Source: Blautia pseudococcoides (GTDB taxonomy: Bacteria > Bacillota > Clostridia > Lachnospirales > Lachnospiraceae). From it: a stretch of 64,000 nucleotides of DNA. Both the position numbers and the translations under genes were made by a program. Location of the stretch: NCBI RefSeq assembly GCF_001689125.2, contig NZ_CP015405.2, positions 2,335,001-2,399,000 of the forward strand. Direction: 5' to 3'. Under the pieces are notes generated by a model. The model had not been told where the DNA came from, searched no databases, and saw nothing but the letters and a program-made list of their open reading frames with translations. Position 1 is the first letter of the stretch. Each line of letters begins with the position of its first letter. Shown in pieces: positions 44,516 through 53,148 of this stretch.

Positions 44516-45460
44516 TCAGTTTACACTATAGCATATTTTACTTCTTTCCTTCATAAAGCGAATTTCTCTATCAATATCCTCTTGAATATCCATCAAGATT
44601 TCCAGCTTTTTATCCTTCATAGTTTTCTGAAACCTTCCCTGAGAATTAATATATTTTTCAATAGATGGTTTTTTATCTTTCATTTTCAATAACTTTTCAG
44701 TTGGTTTAGAAAATACTATTTTACCATTATGGGCTTCCCACAGTAAACATGCACCTGCCTCTACAGCCATTCTTCCCATTTCTATAGTTTTATCTGCTGA
44801 AAATCCCCAACCGACATTACATGGCGCGAAAATTTCTATATACTTAAATCCTGGAATAGATTTAGCTTTTAATATTTTATTATATAAATCTATTGGGTAT
44901 GCAACCGATGCTGTAGCTATATATGGAACGTTATGCTCTAACATGAGCAATGCCATATTCTTTTTAGTCTCCTTCTTTCCCGCCGGAGTAGTTGTTGTAT
45001 AACAATATCGAGGAGTAGCACCACTTCGTTGCAATCCCGTATTTACATAGGCTTCGTTATTGTAACAAAAATGTATAAAGTCGTCATTTCTCTCCGCTGC
45101 AGCAGAAAGTGCTTGGAAACCAATATCATAAGTTCCACCGTCCCCAGTCCAATTAAAAACAGTTGGCTTTTCCCATGTATCATTTTTCTTCTCTTTAATA
45201 GTATCAAGAGCCACACTTACACCTGCAGCAGATGCACCAGCACTGGCAAATGTAATATTCATGCTTGGCCAATTATATGCTGTTTTAGGGGTCATTCCCA
45301 TACTAGCCACAGAACAAGACGGAGTCAGCAACATTACCGCATTTTTCCCTAAAGCTTTTCCAACAATTCGTAAAGCCAGTGATGCAGGACAACCGGCGCA
45401 TGAACCACACCCACTTAATAATAATTCTTCTTCTGGCATTTCTCTAATTGTACTAATCAT
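44516..45460 (-). CDS. porB: 2-Oxoacid:ferredoxin oxidoreductase, beta (TPP) subunit
   Basis: Catalytic thiamine-diphosphate subunit of a four-part enzyme that splits 2-oxo acids to acyl-CoA, CO2 and reduced ferredoxin. In 314 residues, N-terminal [12 protein letters not shown] ligates a [4Fe-4S] cluster, and [15 protein letters not shown] with NNEAYVNTG binds TPP and magnesium. A further Cys in [10 protein letters not shown] completes the cluster. The ATG at 45460 follows GGAGG and overlaps the porA stop by 8 bases. Pyruvate and branched 2-oxo acids are both possible substrates. Confidence 0.9.
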   Translation of the reverse strand: MISTIREMPEEELLLSGCGSCAGCPASLALRIVGKALGKNAVMLLTPSCSVASMGMTPKTAYNWPSMNITFASAGASAAGVSVALDTIKEKKNDTWEKPTVFNWTGDGGTYDIGFQALSAAAERNDDFIHFCYNNEAYVNTGLQRSGATPRYCYTTTTPAGKKETKKNMALLMLEHNVPYIATASVAYPIDLYNKILKAKSIPGFKYIEIFAPCNVGWGFSADKTIEMGRMAVEAGACLLWEAHNGKIVFSKPTEKLLKMKDKKPSIEKYINSQGRFQKTMKDKKLEILMDIQEDIDREIRFMKERSKICYSVN

Positions 45461-46580
45461 AAACTTCAACCTCCATCTTTTTGATTACACGTTTAATTTC
45501 CTCACATGTGATTTCTTTACCGCCAATTCCCATCACCATTCCTTTCAAGCATTTTAAGTTTAATTTTCCATACAAAAAGCTTCGAAGTTCTGATATAACA
45601 ATTCCATCTTCAGCACCAAAATGATAATCACGATCAATAACAATAACCTTACTGTCAGTTTTTAAAATATTCATAATTTCAATTCCTGGAAATGGTACGA
45701 ATACCCTTATTCTGATTAGACCAACAGAAACACCTTCTTTTCTTAGTATATCCACACAATATTTAATATCTGCTGCTACACTTCCCATAGCTACTAAAAT
45801 AATCTCTGCGTCCTCTGTACAATATGTTTCTATCATATCCCCATCCCATAGTTCTGTACACTCCTGATATTCATATGCGGCTTGTTTAATAATCGTTCCA
45901 ACATTTAAAATGTCTTTAGAAAGTTTATCTCTAAAATCTGCATATTCCTTAGGATTTGTCACATTGGAAAAAGATGTAGGATTTTCAGTATTTAAGGACC
46001 ACATGGGTTTGTAATCAGGTAAATATGTGGATATTTTTTCTTCTTCTGGTAGGCTCACAGGTTCTTCACAGTGAGAAAGTAAAAAACCATCAAAATTTAC
46101 CATTACTGGTAAATATGCTTTTTCTGCAATTTTATATGCCTGTAAAATTGTATTGAATATTTCCTGGTTGGATGCACAATAAATTTGAATCCATCCTGTA
46201 TCTCTTTGTGATAAGGCATCTTGATGATCTGCTTTTAAAGTCCATGGTGCAAAAACCCCTCTATTTACGTTTGCCATGACAATTGGCAATCGCCCGCCTG
46301 CTGCCATATGCAAAACTTCATGCATATAAAGTAAACCCTGTGAAGATGTAGCCGTAAACACTCTAGCCCCTGCCGCTGACGCGGCAACTGTTGCAGCCAT
46401 CGCAGAGTGTTCACCTTCTATTGATATAAATTTACACTTCATTCCGTGGGCTATATCCTCATTTATTTTTTCAACAATTTTTGTAGACGGGGTAATCGGA
46501 TATCCCGCTACAACATCAACTTTTGCATATTTTACTGCTTCTGCTGCCGCATAATTTCCAGTACATAATATCTTATCCAT
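45453..46580 (-). CDS. porA: 2-Oxoacid:ferredoxin oxidoreductase, alpha subunit
   Basis: A 375-residue subunit that builds the TPP pocket with the beta chain. GYPITPSTKIVEKI and FISIEGEHSAMAATVAASAAGARVFTATSSQGLLYMHE follow the family pattern, including the catalytic Glu. AAGGAGTAAAT precedes the ATG. It starts two bases after porD. Without a substrate-specific signature I cannot choose between PorA and VorA. Confidence 0.9.
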   Translation of the reverse strand: MDKILCTGNYAAAEAVKYAKVDVVAGYPITPSTKIVEKINEDIAHGMKCKFISIEGEHSAMAATVAASAAGARVFTATSSQGLLYMHEVLHMAAGGRLPIVMANVNRGVFAPWTLKADHQDALSQRDTGWIQIYCASNQEIFNTILQAYKIAEKAYLPVMVNFDGFLLSHCEEPVSLPEEEKISTYLPDYKPMWSLNTENPTSFSNVTNPKEYADFRDKLSKDILNVGTIIKQAAYEYQECTELWDGDMIETYCTEDAEIILVAMGSVAADIKYCVDILRKEGVSVGLIRIRVFVPFPGIEIMNILKTDSKVIVIDRDYHFGAEDGIVISELRSFLYGKLNLKCLKGMVMGIGGKEITCEEIKRVIKKMEVEVYD

Positions 46581-46582
46581 AT

Positions 46583-46828
46583 TTACTCCTTTTCCATTGA
46601 AATAGCCTCACAAGGACATTCATTTGCACAAATTCCACATCCTTTACAATATTGATAGTCAATTTCAAGTGTTTCTTTGTTAATCACTGCTTCTGGACAA
46701 TATATCCAGCACTTCAAGCACTTAACACATTTTTCTTTCTTAATAATGGGCTTATATAACCTCCATTCCCCAGTATTTCCAGCAGCGCCTTTCTGTGGTA
46801 CTGAAATTGGTTGTAAAATAGAATCCAT
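46583..46828 (-). CDS. porD: 2-Oxoacid:ferredoxin oxidoreductase, delta (ferredoxin) subunit
   Basis: An 81-residue electron carrier with two [4Fe-4S] motifs, [14 protein letters not shown] and [16 protein letters not shown] start at the ATG at 46828, nine bases after GGAGG, rather than the TTG six bases upstream. It lies between porG and porA. Confidence 0.9.
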   Translation of the reverse strand: MDSILQPISVPQKGAAGNTGEWRLYKPIIKKEKCVKCLKCWIYCPEAVINKETLEIDYQYCKGCGICANECPCEAISMEKE

Positions 46829-46842
46829 CGACAAATACCTCC

Positions 46843-47364
46843 TTAGATTGCATCATATGCACTCAAAGCCGCTTTTACATCGAGCTCTGCAATCTTCCCT
46901 TTCCAATTTTTTCGTAAAACAATTTCAACGACTTCCCGTGGAAATTGTATAACTTTACAAACTGCCCCAAACATTGGGATATTTACAAAAGGAATATTAT
47001 CGTGAACAAGATTATTTTCAATAGCAATCTGTGTTGCGTTAATGGTAATTGCATTTTGTTCATAACGCTTTTCATTACTATTAACAATAAGCTTTGTTCT
47101 TTTATGAAGTCCCATATCGATTGCCTTTTGTATCAGAGAATCATTCATAATAACAAGAAACTCCGGTGTAGAGCACTGTTCATGTATTAAAATGGGCTTA
47201 TCATTAATTCGTACCGATGCACTTACCGATGAACCTCTTCGTTCAACACCGAATGAAGGTAACGATTGGCTATATAACTCCATTTCTAAAGCAGCCTCAG
47301 ACAATAAATGAGAAAACGTAACAATTCCTTGTCCGCCTAAACCATGTAATCTAAATTCAATCAT
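46843..47364 (-). CDS. porG: 2-Oxoacid:ferredoxin oxidoreductase, gamma subunit
   Basis: A 173-residue subunit starting [17 protein letters not shown], preceded by [30 protein letters not shown] is the gamma-domain pattern that closes the CoA site. It is the first gene of the porG-porD-porA-porB-metA unit. Directly upstream is an odd GC-rich hairpin and then the remains of an IS110 element. Confidence 0.9.
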   Translation of the reverse strand: MIEFRLHGLGGQGIVTFSHLLSEAALEMELYSQSLPSFGVERRGSSVSASVRINDKPILIHEQCSTPEFLVIMNDSLIQKAIDMGLHKRTKLIVNSNEKRYEQNAITINATQIAIENNLVHDNIPFVNIPMFGAVCKVIQFPREVVEIVLRKNWKGKIAELDVKAALSAYDAI

Positions 47365-47377
47365 AATAATCTCCATT

Positions 47378-47398
47378 CCGCGCGCCTTCGGGCGCGGC
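47378..47398. repeat. GC-rich TTCG hairpin in AT-rich surroundings
   Basis: CGCGCC-TTCG-GGCGCG (47381-47396) is a six-bp, all-GC stem with a stable tetraloop. It stands out in this AT-rich region and lies just upstream of the porG ribosome site at the edge of the IS110 remnant. Confidence 0.45.
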
Positions 47399-47499
47399 AC
47401 AAATAGTAATGAAAGATTTTCAAAACCTCTGCTCCATGAGATAATAGCTTCAAGAAGCTACACTACAAAGCACGGGAGGAGGAGTTGTAAATTCTTTCT

Positions 47500-48748
47500 C
47501 GTTTTAGACAGCATAATAATCCGTGTAAGTTCTGCCTTTTCAAGCACAAATAAGTGGTACTTCGAGTCCGTACACTAAGAATTGTTTTAACGCCTTGGTT
47601 AAATTGTGTGGCAGTTCAGTCAATGGCTTCTTAACAATAACTGTCATGACCTTTGCATGGAATCCTCTGGTAAATACTGGATCCCTGTATTTAATCTCCT
47701 AGAAGATAAGACCAATGTTACCATTGCAAACCCCAAATGGGTAAAAGCAGTAAAAGGTAACAAAGATGACACAAAGGATTCTAAATGGATTGGAGATTTA
47801 TTCCGTCTTGGACTTGTAAAAGGCAGTTATATTCCCTGTAAAAAAATTCGTATTTTACGTGAGTTTACAAGGTATGGTTATAAACTTGTTTCCTGCCGTT
47901 CCAGTGAAAAGAATAGATATCAGAATGCGCTTACTGTTTGTAATGTTGCACTAGATTCTGTTGTTTCCGATATCTTTTGGAAGTCATCCACATCCATCAT
48001 TAACTATCTGCTTGAACAGTCTGGCAATTCTATCAATCATGAAGAAATAGCTTCTTCTAAACTTCTTAGGTCTCACAAATCTAAAGAAGATGCAGTGATT
48101 GAATCCATTGAGGATATCATATGACTGATTCCCAAAAATACCGTATGCACCTCGTCCGTACACATATGGATTATATCACAGCTGAGATCAATGATAGACC
48201 GAGAGATAGAATCTTTGATTTCTTCTGATCCTGATTATGAAAATGCTATCCAGTTTCTAATGACTATTCCGGGTGTTAAACGTAACAGTGCAATCACCGT
48301 CATCTCCGAAATAGGTATTGATATGGCTCAGTTCTCAAGCTCCAAACGTTTATGCTGCTGGGCTGGATTAACTCCTGACAGTAAAGAATCTGGTGGTAAG
48401 AAGAAGTCTGTTCGGGTTACACGTGCCGGTGTCTACCTCAAACCTGCATTAGTACAGTTTGCTCATGCAGCCGTTACATCCAACAAATCTCCTTACTACA
48501 AAAAGAAATATGAATCTCTTACGAAACGTCATGGCGAGAAAAGAGCCATTATTGCAATCGCCCGGATGATTCTGACTGCCATTTACCAGATGTTATCAAC
48601 TGGAGAAACCTGGAATCCAAGCGATTTGTATAAAATTGATATGCCTGAAGCTTTACTGGAAAAACAGAAAGTAAAAGCTATCAAGCAAGCCATGAAACTA
48701 TTGCAGCGAGAGGGATTATATCCACCTCCGAAACCAATAGCTTCCTAA
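47500..48748 (+). mobile_element. Decayed IS110-family insertion element
   Basis: Two plus-strand pieces (47606-48124 and 48191-48748) make up most of an IS110 transposase: CMESSGKYWIPVFNLLE and NPKWVKAVKGNKDDTKDSKW from the N-terminal DEDD domain, and FLMTIPGVKRNSAITVISEIG and CWAGLTPDSKESGGKKKSVR from the C-terminal Tnp20-like domain. Between them 48125-48190 reads sensibly only in another frame (DSQKYRMHLVRTHMDYITAEIND), so two frameshifts have occurred. The first 80 or so codons and the start are missing or scrambled. The element is dead. Its non-coding flanks (about 47400-47600 and 48750-48860) show no clear terminal repeats, as usual for this family. Confidence 0.82.
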
Positions 48749-48861
48749 AATTTTTCCTAAACTTAATACCCATAAAAAGTTGCCAACTACTGGCAGCTTA
48801 GATAAGTGCGCCACTTTTTGGCTGACCTCTGCTTTCTTTCACACTATACTCCTCTTTTCAA

Positions 48862-49902
48862 TTAACACCATCTAAAAATCACTGACCCCCACTGCATCCC
48901 CATACCGATACCAAACAACCCAATCAGATTTCCACTCTTTATCTTTCCTGAGCGAACTGCTTCATCCAAAGCGATACCCACCTGTGGTCCTGATGAATTA
49001 CCATACTTTGTAAAAACTTCTCCAATTTTTTCGTCTGGAATTTTTAGCATCTGTTTTATTGCGCCTAACGCTTTAATACTTCCAGGATGTGCCAGTACAA
49101 AGTCCAAATCCTCAACATTGGCATGTATTTGTGATAAACTATCTTTCATACTATTTACTACAGCATTGCAAATAAATTCCCATTCTTTTGCCTTCATATC
49201 TGTATTATGAGCTATTTCATCTTTATTGGTTTTACCCGAATTTGAAAATGCCCAAGTTAAATATTGTTCACCTCTTTCTAATTTATCTGGTGTTAAAGGG
49301 TTGGCACATCCACCGCCAGGAATTAATGCCGCCTCATAAAAGTCGGGATTAGCCCCTAAGTGATAGCTCAATATGCCAGTATCTGTTCCTGGTACTTCCG
49401 TCAATATAGCTGCTGAAGCTCCATCTGCAAACAATGCATTATTAAATCTATCGCTAGGATTCATTGAACGTAGTAAAAGTTCAGACGCTACGACCATAAC
49501 ATTTTTAAAACTCCCCTGAGCCATTAGTGCACCTACTACAAGCAGATGAACAAATCCTGCGCACTGTGCCTTCATATCAAATACTGCTGCATTTGTGGCA
49601 CCAAGTTTCCGTTGAACAAGAAGAGACGTACCTGGCGCTAAATGGTCAGGAGAACAAGTTGCCAAAATAATTAAATCAATGTCTGTTGCCTCTAGTTTAG
49701 CCATGTCAAGTGCCTTCTTGCAGGCTTCAAAAGCTAAGTCAGAAGTATTCTGGTCATCTCTTGCCTTGGTTCGTGCAGTTACTCCAAGATGCTTCCTAAT
49801 CCATTCATCATTTGTATCATAGATTTTCTCTAAATCTTTATTAGTAATCAATTTCTCGCCTATGTAAGATCCTGTTCCTATAATCCCAATATTTTTTTCC
49901 AT
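48862..49902 (-). CDS. 3-Oxoacyl-ACP synthase III-like enzyme, catalytic triad intact
   Basis: A 346-residue KASIII (FabH-like) protein; start MEKNIGIIGTGS placed by AGAGGACAAAA. The Cys-His-Asn triad is Cys114 (MKAQCAGF), His272 (LAHPGSIKA) and Asn302 (KYGNSSGP). The His context differs from the usual HQAN and there is an insert around residues 195-235, so the substrates may not be those of FabH. It is last in the aminotransferase-oxidoreductase run, 107 bases after the aminotransferase, and is cut off from por by the IS110 remnant. No ACP gene is near. Confidence 0.88.
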   Translation of the reverse strand: MEKNIGIIGTGSYIGEKLITNKDLEKIYDTNDEWIRKHLGVTARTKARDDQNTSDLAFEACKKALDMAKLEATDIDLIILATCSPDHLAPGTSLLVQRKLGATNAAVFDMKAQCAGFVHLLVVGALMAQGSFKNVMVVASELLLRSMNPSDRFNNALFADGASAAILTEVPGTDTGILSYHLGANPDFYEAALIPGGGCANPLTPDKLERGEQYLTWAFSNSGKTNKDEIAHNTDMKAKEWEFICNAVVNSMKDSLSQIHANVEDLDFVLAHPGSIKALGAIKQMLKIPDEKIGEVFTKYGNSSGPQVGIALDEAVRSGKIKSGNLIGLFGIGMGMQWGSVIFRWC

Positions 49903-50009
49903 TTTTGTCCTCTTTTCTATTTCCATATTAAATGTTCCATAGTAAAATTATTTCCGTGATTGATGTAGATATTATTTTGAGAGTTATCAACTTCCAATTG
50001 ATGTACTCT

Positions 50010-51080
50010 TCATAAAGGCATCCTCCAATTATATGGGTCCTCTAAAACATTATATTGAATACCTACAAGATTGTATTGTAATTTTTCTGTTATCGGTCCA
50101 ATCAATTTTCTATTAATTTCATAAACATGATTCTTATAATTCAGGGTACCAATTGCAGCAATACCGGCTGCCGTACCCGTACCAAAACATTCAGTTACTG
50201 TACCATCCAAAATTCCTTCAATTATTTCTTCAATACTAATTTTTCCTTCAACAGTCTTTATTCCATTATCCTTAGCCAATTGCAAAACTGATTTTCTTGT
50301 TATACCCGGCAAAATTGTATCATTTAAAAGTGGCGTTAAAAGATTACCGTTTTGTACAAAAAAGATATTCATTACTCCGGTTTCCTCAATAAATCTTCTA
50401 TCTTTTCCATCAAGCCAAAGTACTTGTGAACATGATTTTGAATGAGCTATTTTTGTTGAGAGCAAACTTGCTGCATAATTCCCACCAGTTTTAGCATTGC
50501 CAACTCCACCGTATACAGATCTAGCCATTTTATCTTCTACATAAATATCCAGATATTTTTTTTCGGTTTTAAAATATGGGTCAACTGGGGATAAAACTAC
50601 AAAGAATAAGTACTCTGTAGCAGCTACCAGATTTATGTTATCACTAATCGCAATCATAGTTGGTCTTATGTATAAAGCTGAATTTTCAGTGCATGGTACC
50701 CACTTCTCTTCGATCTTAATTAATTCTCTAATTGCAATAACAAAATCTTCCTCATTCAATTCTGGCATACAAAGACGTTTTGCTGATTCGTTGAATCGTT
50801 TTGCATTTTCCCATGGTCTAAATAAAAAGACCTGACCATTTCTATCCCTATATGCTTTCATTCCTTCATAAATTTCCTGTGCATAGTGAAAAACTGCTGC
50901 TGATACACTTAGGTTTATAGATGAATTTTCTACAATCTGTGCATCATGCCATCCTTCTGTTTCATTAAAATACATCAGGAAGACATGGTCTGTAAATTTT
51001 GTTCCAAAACCTAAGTTTGATGTATTTTGTAAGGTTCCTCTTTTTTCTTCTGGTAAAAGTCTGTAATCAATTGTAAGCAT
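50010..51080 (-). CDS. ilvE: Branched-chain amino acid aminotransferase
   Basis: A 356-residue fold-type IV PLP enzyme that interconverts Leu/Ile/Val and their 2-oxo acids. The PLP Lys is in VGNAKTGGNYAASL, with FIEETGVMNIFF, LPGITRKSVL and ECFGTGTAAG following the family pattern. AAGGAGGAATTAAA precedes the ATG. It starts 12 bases after the small Cys-rich gene. Placed amid 2-oxoacid oxidoreductases, it likely supplies (or consumes) their substrates rather than serving general metabolism. Confidence 0.93.
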   Translation of the reverse strand: MLTIDYRLLPEEKRGTLQNTSNLGFGTKFTDHVFLMYFNETEGWHDAQIVENSSINLSVSAAVFHYAQEIYEGMKAYRDRNGQVFLFRPWENAKRFNESAKRLCMPELNEEDFVIAIRELIKIEEKWVPCTENSALYIRPTMIAISDNINLVAATEYLFFVVLSPVDPYFKTEKKYLDIYVEDKMARSVYGGVGNAKTGGNYAASLLSTKIAHSKSCSQVLWLDGKDRRFIEETGVMNIFFVQNGNLLTPLLNDTILPGITRKSVLQLAKDNGIKTVEGKISIEEIIEGILDGTVTECFGTGTAAGIAAIGTLNYKNHVYEINRKLIGPITEKLQYNLVGIQYNVLEDPYNWRMPL

Positions 51081-51092
51081 TTTAATTCCTCC

Positions 51093-51686
51093 TTATTTGG
51101 ATTTATAAATAATCATTTTACATGGATTCTGTACATATTCCCCTGATTTTTCCTTAAATACGCCACATTCAAACTCACAATAATCATAGCCCATCATTTT
51201 AGGAACTATTTCTTTGTTTATTTTACAGTGAGAACAGTAATAAGGGATATTTTTTTTGTTAAAACACCAGTCTGCCGGTTCCTTTGATACACCAAATTTT
51301 TTACTATCCTTTAAAATTTTGCCACCGGTTTTACATTCTTTAATTATAATTGTCAGTTTTTCCTCATCTTCTTCTACATCAAAATCGAATGTCGCACAAG
51401 CATAATTATTCAGCCAAAAATCAATCACTTTTTGTTTATCTTTCAAGAGTTCACTGTAGCTATCTTTCCAAGTATAGTCGGCTACATATAGTAATGCGTC
51501 CCGTACAGCCTCATCCCCAAATTTTTCTCCTACATAGCTTAATAAGCAGGAAAAAAAATTAGCTTGGCTATAATTTACATTCAAAAACACTTTTTCTGCA
51601 GTTTCAGCACATATCTCTACAGTCTGCAGATCATTTTCTTTTGCAGCTTCTATAAGTCGTTCTTTATTTGTCCTTTTATCATTCAT
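51093..51686 (-). CDS. Cys-rich protein, possibly L-2-amino-thiazoline-4-carboxylate hydrolase-like
   Basis: A 197-residue protein. The first 100 residues are helical (NFFSCLLSYVGEKFGDEAV), the rest is Cys-rich: DWCFNKKNIPYYCSHC, YDYCEFECGVF and the ending NPCKMIIYK. The final part resembles the ATC-hydrolase-like family, in which a Cys-rich C-terminus ends near a Gly/Pro-Asp/Asn-x-Cys motif, but the match is weak. A metal-binding or other ligand-binding role is also possible. GAGGAGACTAAGAT precedes the ATG; neighbours are 12 and 15 bases away, so it is part of the run. Confidence 0.6.
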   Translation of the reverse strand: MNDKRTNKERLIEAAKENDLQTVEICAETAEKVFLNVNYSQANFFSCLLSYVGEKFGDEAVRDALLYVADYTWKDSYSELLKDKQKVIDFWLNNYACATFDFDVEEDEEKLTIIIKECKTGGKILKDSKKFGVSKEPADWCFNKKNIPYYCSHCKINKEIVPKMMGYDYCEFECGVFKEKSGEYVQNPCKMIIYKSK

Positions 51687-51701
51687 ATCTTAGTCTCCTC
51701 A

Positions 51702-52589
51702 TTAAGAAATTTTATATATTACAGTTCCATATGTCATATTAGCTCCTGCAACAGCCAATATATAATTTGTTGTTTTATATTCACAACTATCAAAAAACTT
51801 TTTTAGTATAATAGCAATAGATGCACTTCCCGAATATCCTTTTTCTATTGAAGAAAAAACATATGAATCTGATACACCACTCTCTTTCATGATTTGCTTT
51901 ATTAGTTCTTCTTTAAAATATGTCGGAAATATAATCTTCGTATTAAATTCACTAGAAAAATACTTACTTTTCTTTCTAATACTTTCAGCTATATTTGCTA
52001 TAGCTTTTCTATCCATTAGCTGGTAATCCATTTTAACCTTACATTCATTACGCATTACAGCATTAAATGATATAGGATAACGTGTCCCCCCAACAGGATA
52101 TTTCAAAATTTCTTCCGCCTCATAATTAGTAGTCAACGCAAATTCATGAAATCCCGTTTGAGTATCCGTTCTTTGTAACAATATTGCACCTGCCACATTT
52201 CTATTTCTTTTTGTTGAAGTAGAATCTTCTTCGACTATTACAGTCGGTGTCTCAGCTGCTACGACTAAAACAGTACTGTATTTTTCACTTTCGATATAAG
52301 ACGCTCCTAACTGCAATGCATATAAAAATCCTGTATCGCCAGCTGTTAGATCATGACATGCACAATTTGCAATTTTAAAAGCTTTTTTTATTAGTGTTGA
52401 GGTACTTGTTCCAAAATTATCAGGCAAACCAGTAGATAATAGAATCGCCTCTACAGAATTTTCATTAAATTTTTCTAGGTTCTTAAAACATTTTTCTGAT
52501 GACATAATAGCTAGTTCAGATGTCGTGTATCCCTCTCCCTCTGCAACTCCAACAGAAGAAATTTTAGCTGAAAAATAATTGCCTTCCAT
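51702..52589 (-). CDS. KASIII-like protein lacking the catalytic triad
   Basis: A 295-residue thiolase-fold protein aligned to KASIII. The fold motifs remain (LTAGDTGFLYALQLG, VAAETPT, KGYSGSASIAIIL, ending AGANMTYGTVIYKI), but the catalytic Cys is Asp85, the His position falls in FPTYF and the Asn position is Tyr. It cannot be a normal condensing enzyme. It may pair with an intact KASIII as PqsB does with PqsC, or catalyse something else. The ATG at 52589 follows AAAGGGG and lies inside the iorB stop region (26-base overlap). Confidence 0.8.
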   Translation of the reverse strand: MEGNYFSAKISSVGVAEGEGYTTSELAIMSSEKCFKNLEKFNENSVEAILLSTGLPDNFGTSTSTLIKKAFKIANCACHDLTAGDTGFLYALQLGASYIESEKYSTVLVVAAETPTVIVEEDSTSTKRNRNVAGAILLQRTDTQTGFHEFALTTNYEAEEILKYPVGGTRYPISFNAVMRNECKVKMDYQLMDRKAIANIAESIRKKSKYFSSEFNTKIIFPTYFKEELIKQIMKESGVSDSYVFSSIEKGYSGSASIAIILKKFFDSCEYKTTNYILAVAGANMTYGTVIYKIS

Positions 52590-53148
52590 GTTCAAACCCC
52601 TTTCTTTTGATTTCTAAAATATCTTCAGGAAATATGTCTTCAAATGCTTTCTCCCAAGAATCAATACTGATACTAATTCTATTGGACAAAATCCCAATCA
52701 AAGACATTTGTCCATCAATACCTGAGGTTATACTATCCTCTATTGGTATATCTAGAATTGTTCGTCTAGAAGCTTTGAGCTTTTCGCTGATTTCTTCTAT
52801 CGTGATAGGATTCTCAATTAATCCAGATACGCTTGTGACTGGTACGATCTCATTTGCAACAATTACTGTTCCATTCTTTTTTAACTGATTACAATTACGA
52901 AGTGCCTCCAACTTATCAAATGCAATCATATAATCCCCTTCCCCATTGCAAAATAGTGGTGATAGAATTTTTTCTCCAAATCTAACCTGACTTACAACAG
53001 CACCACCTATAACTCCTAAAGCGATTACGGAAGTGTTTTTAGCAACATATCCTTCATAAAATGCTGCTCTTGAAATTAAATTTCCTGCCAACATAACGGG
53101 ATGGTTTCCTGCACCTGTCAGGAAAATATTCACTCCATCATTTTTCAT
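52564..53148 (-). CDS. iorB: Indolepyruvate:ferredoxin oxidoreductase beta-type subunit (copy 1)
   Basis: A 194-residue gamma-domain protein, partner of the IorA next to it. N-terminal TGAGNHPVMLAGNLISRAA replaces the usual GxGGQG loop, so the first glycines differ from the family. GGAVVSQVRFGEKILSPLF and GDYMIAFDKLEALR follow the pattern. It overlaps iorA by 4 bases and the KASIII-like gene by 26. Together they would convert an aromatic or similar 2-oxo acid to its acyl-CoA. Confidence 0.83.
   Translation of the reverse strand: MKNDGVNIFLTGAGNHPVMLAGNLISRAAFYEGYVAKNTSVIALGVIGGAVVSQVRFGEKILSPLFCNGEGDYMIAFDKLEALRNCNQLKKNGTVIVANEIVPVTSVSGLIENPITIEEISEKLKASRRTILDIPIEDSITSGIDGQMSLIGILSNRISISIDSWEKAFEDIFPEDILEIKRKGFEHGRQLFFS

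Noticed and set aside
44516..47364. Calling the four-subunit enzyme pyruvate-specific
   Set aside because: The sequence does not show substrate preference; branched-chain 2-oxo acids are equally possible given the nearby aminotransferase.
48122..48200. Programmed frameshift in the IS110 transposase
   Set aside because: Two shifts in opposite directions plus a missing N-terminus are better explained by decay; no slippery heptamer with a stem is evident.
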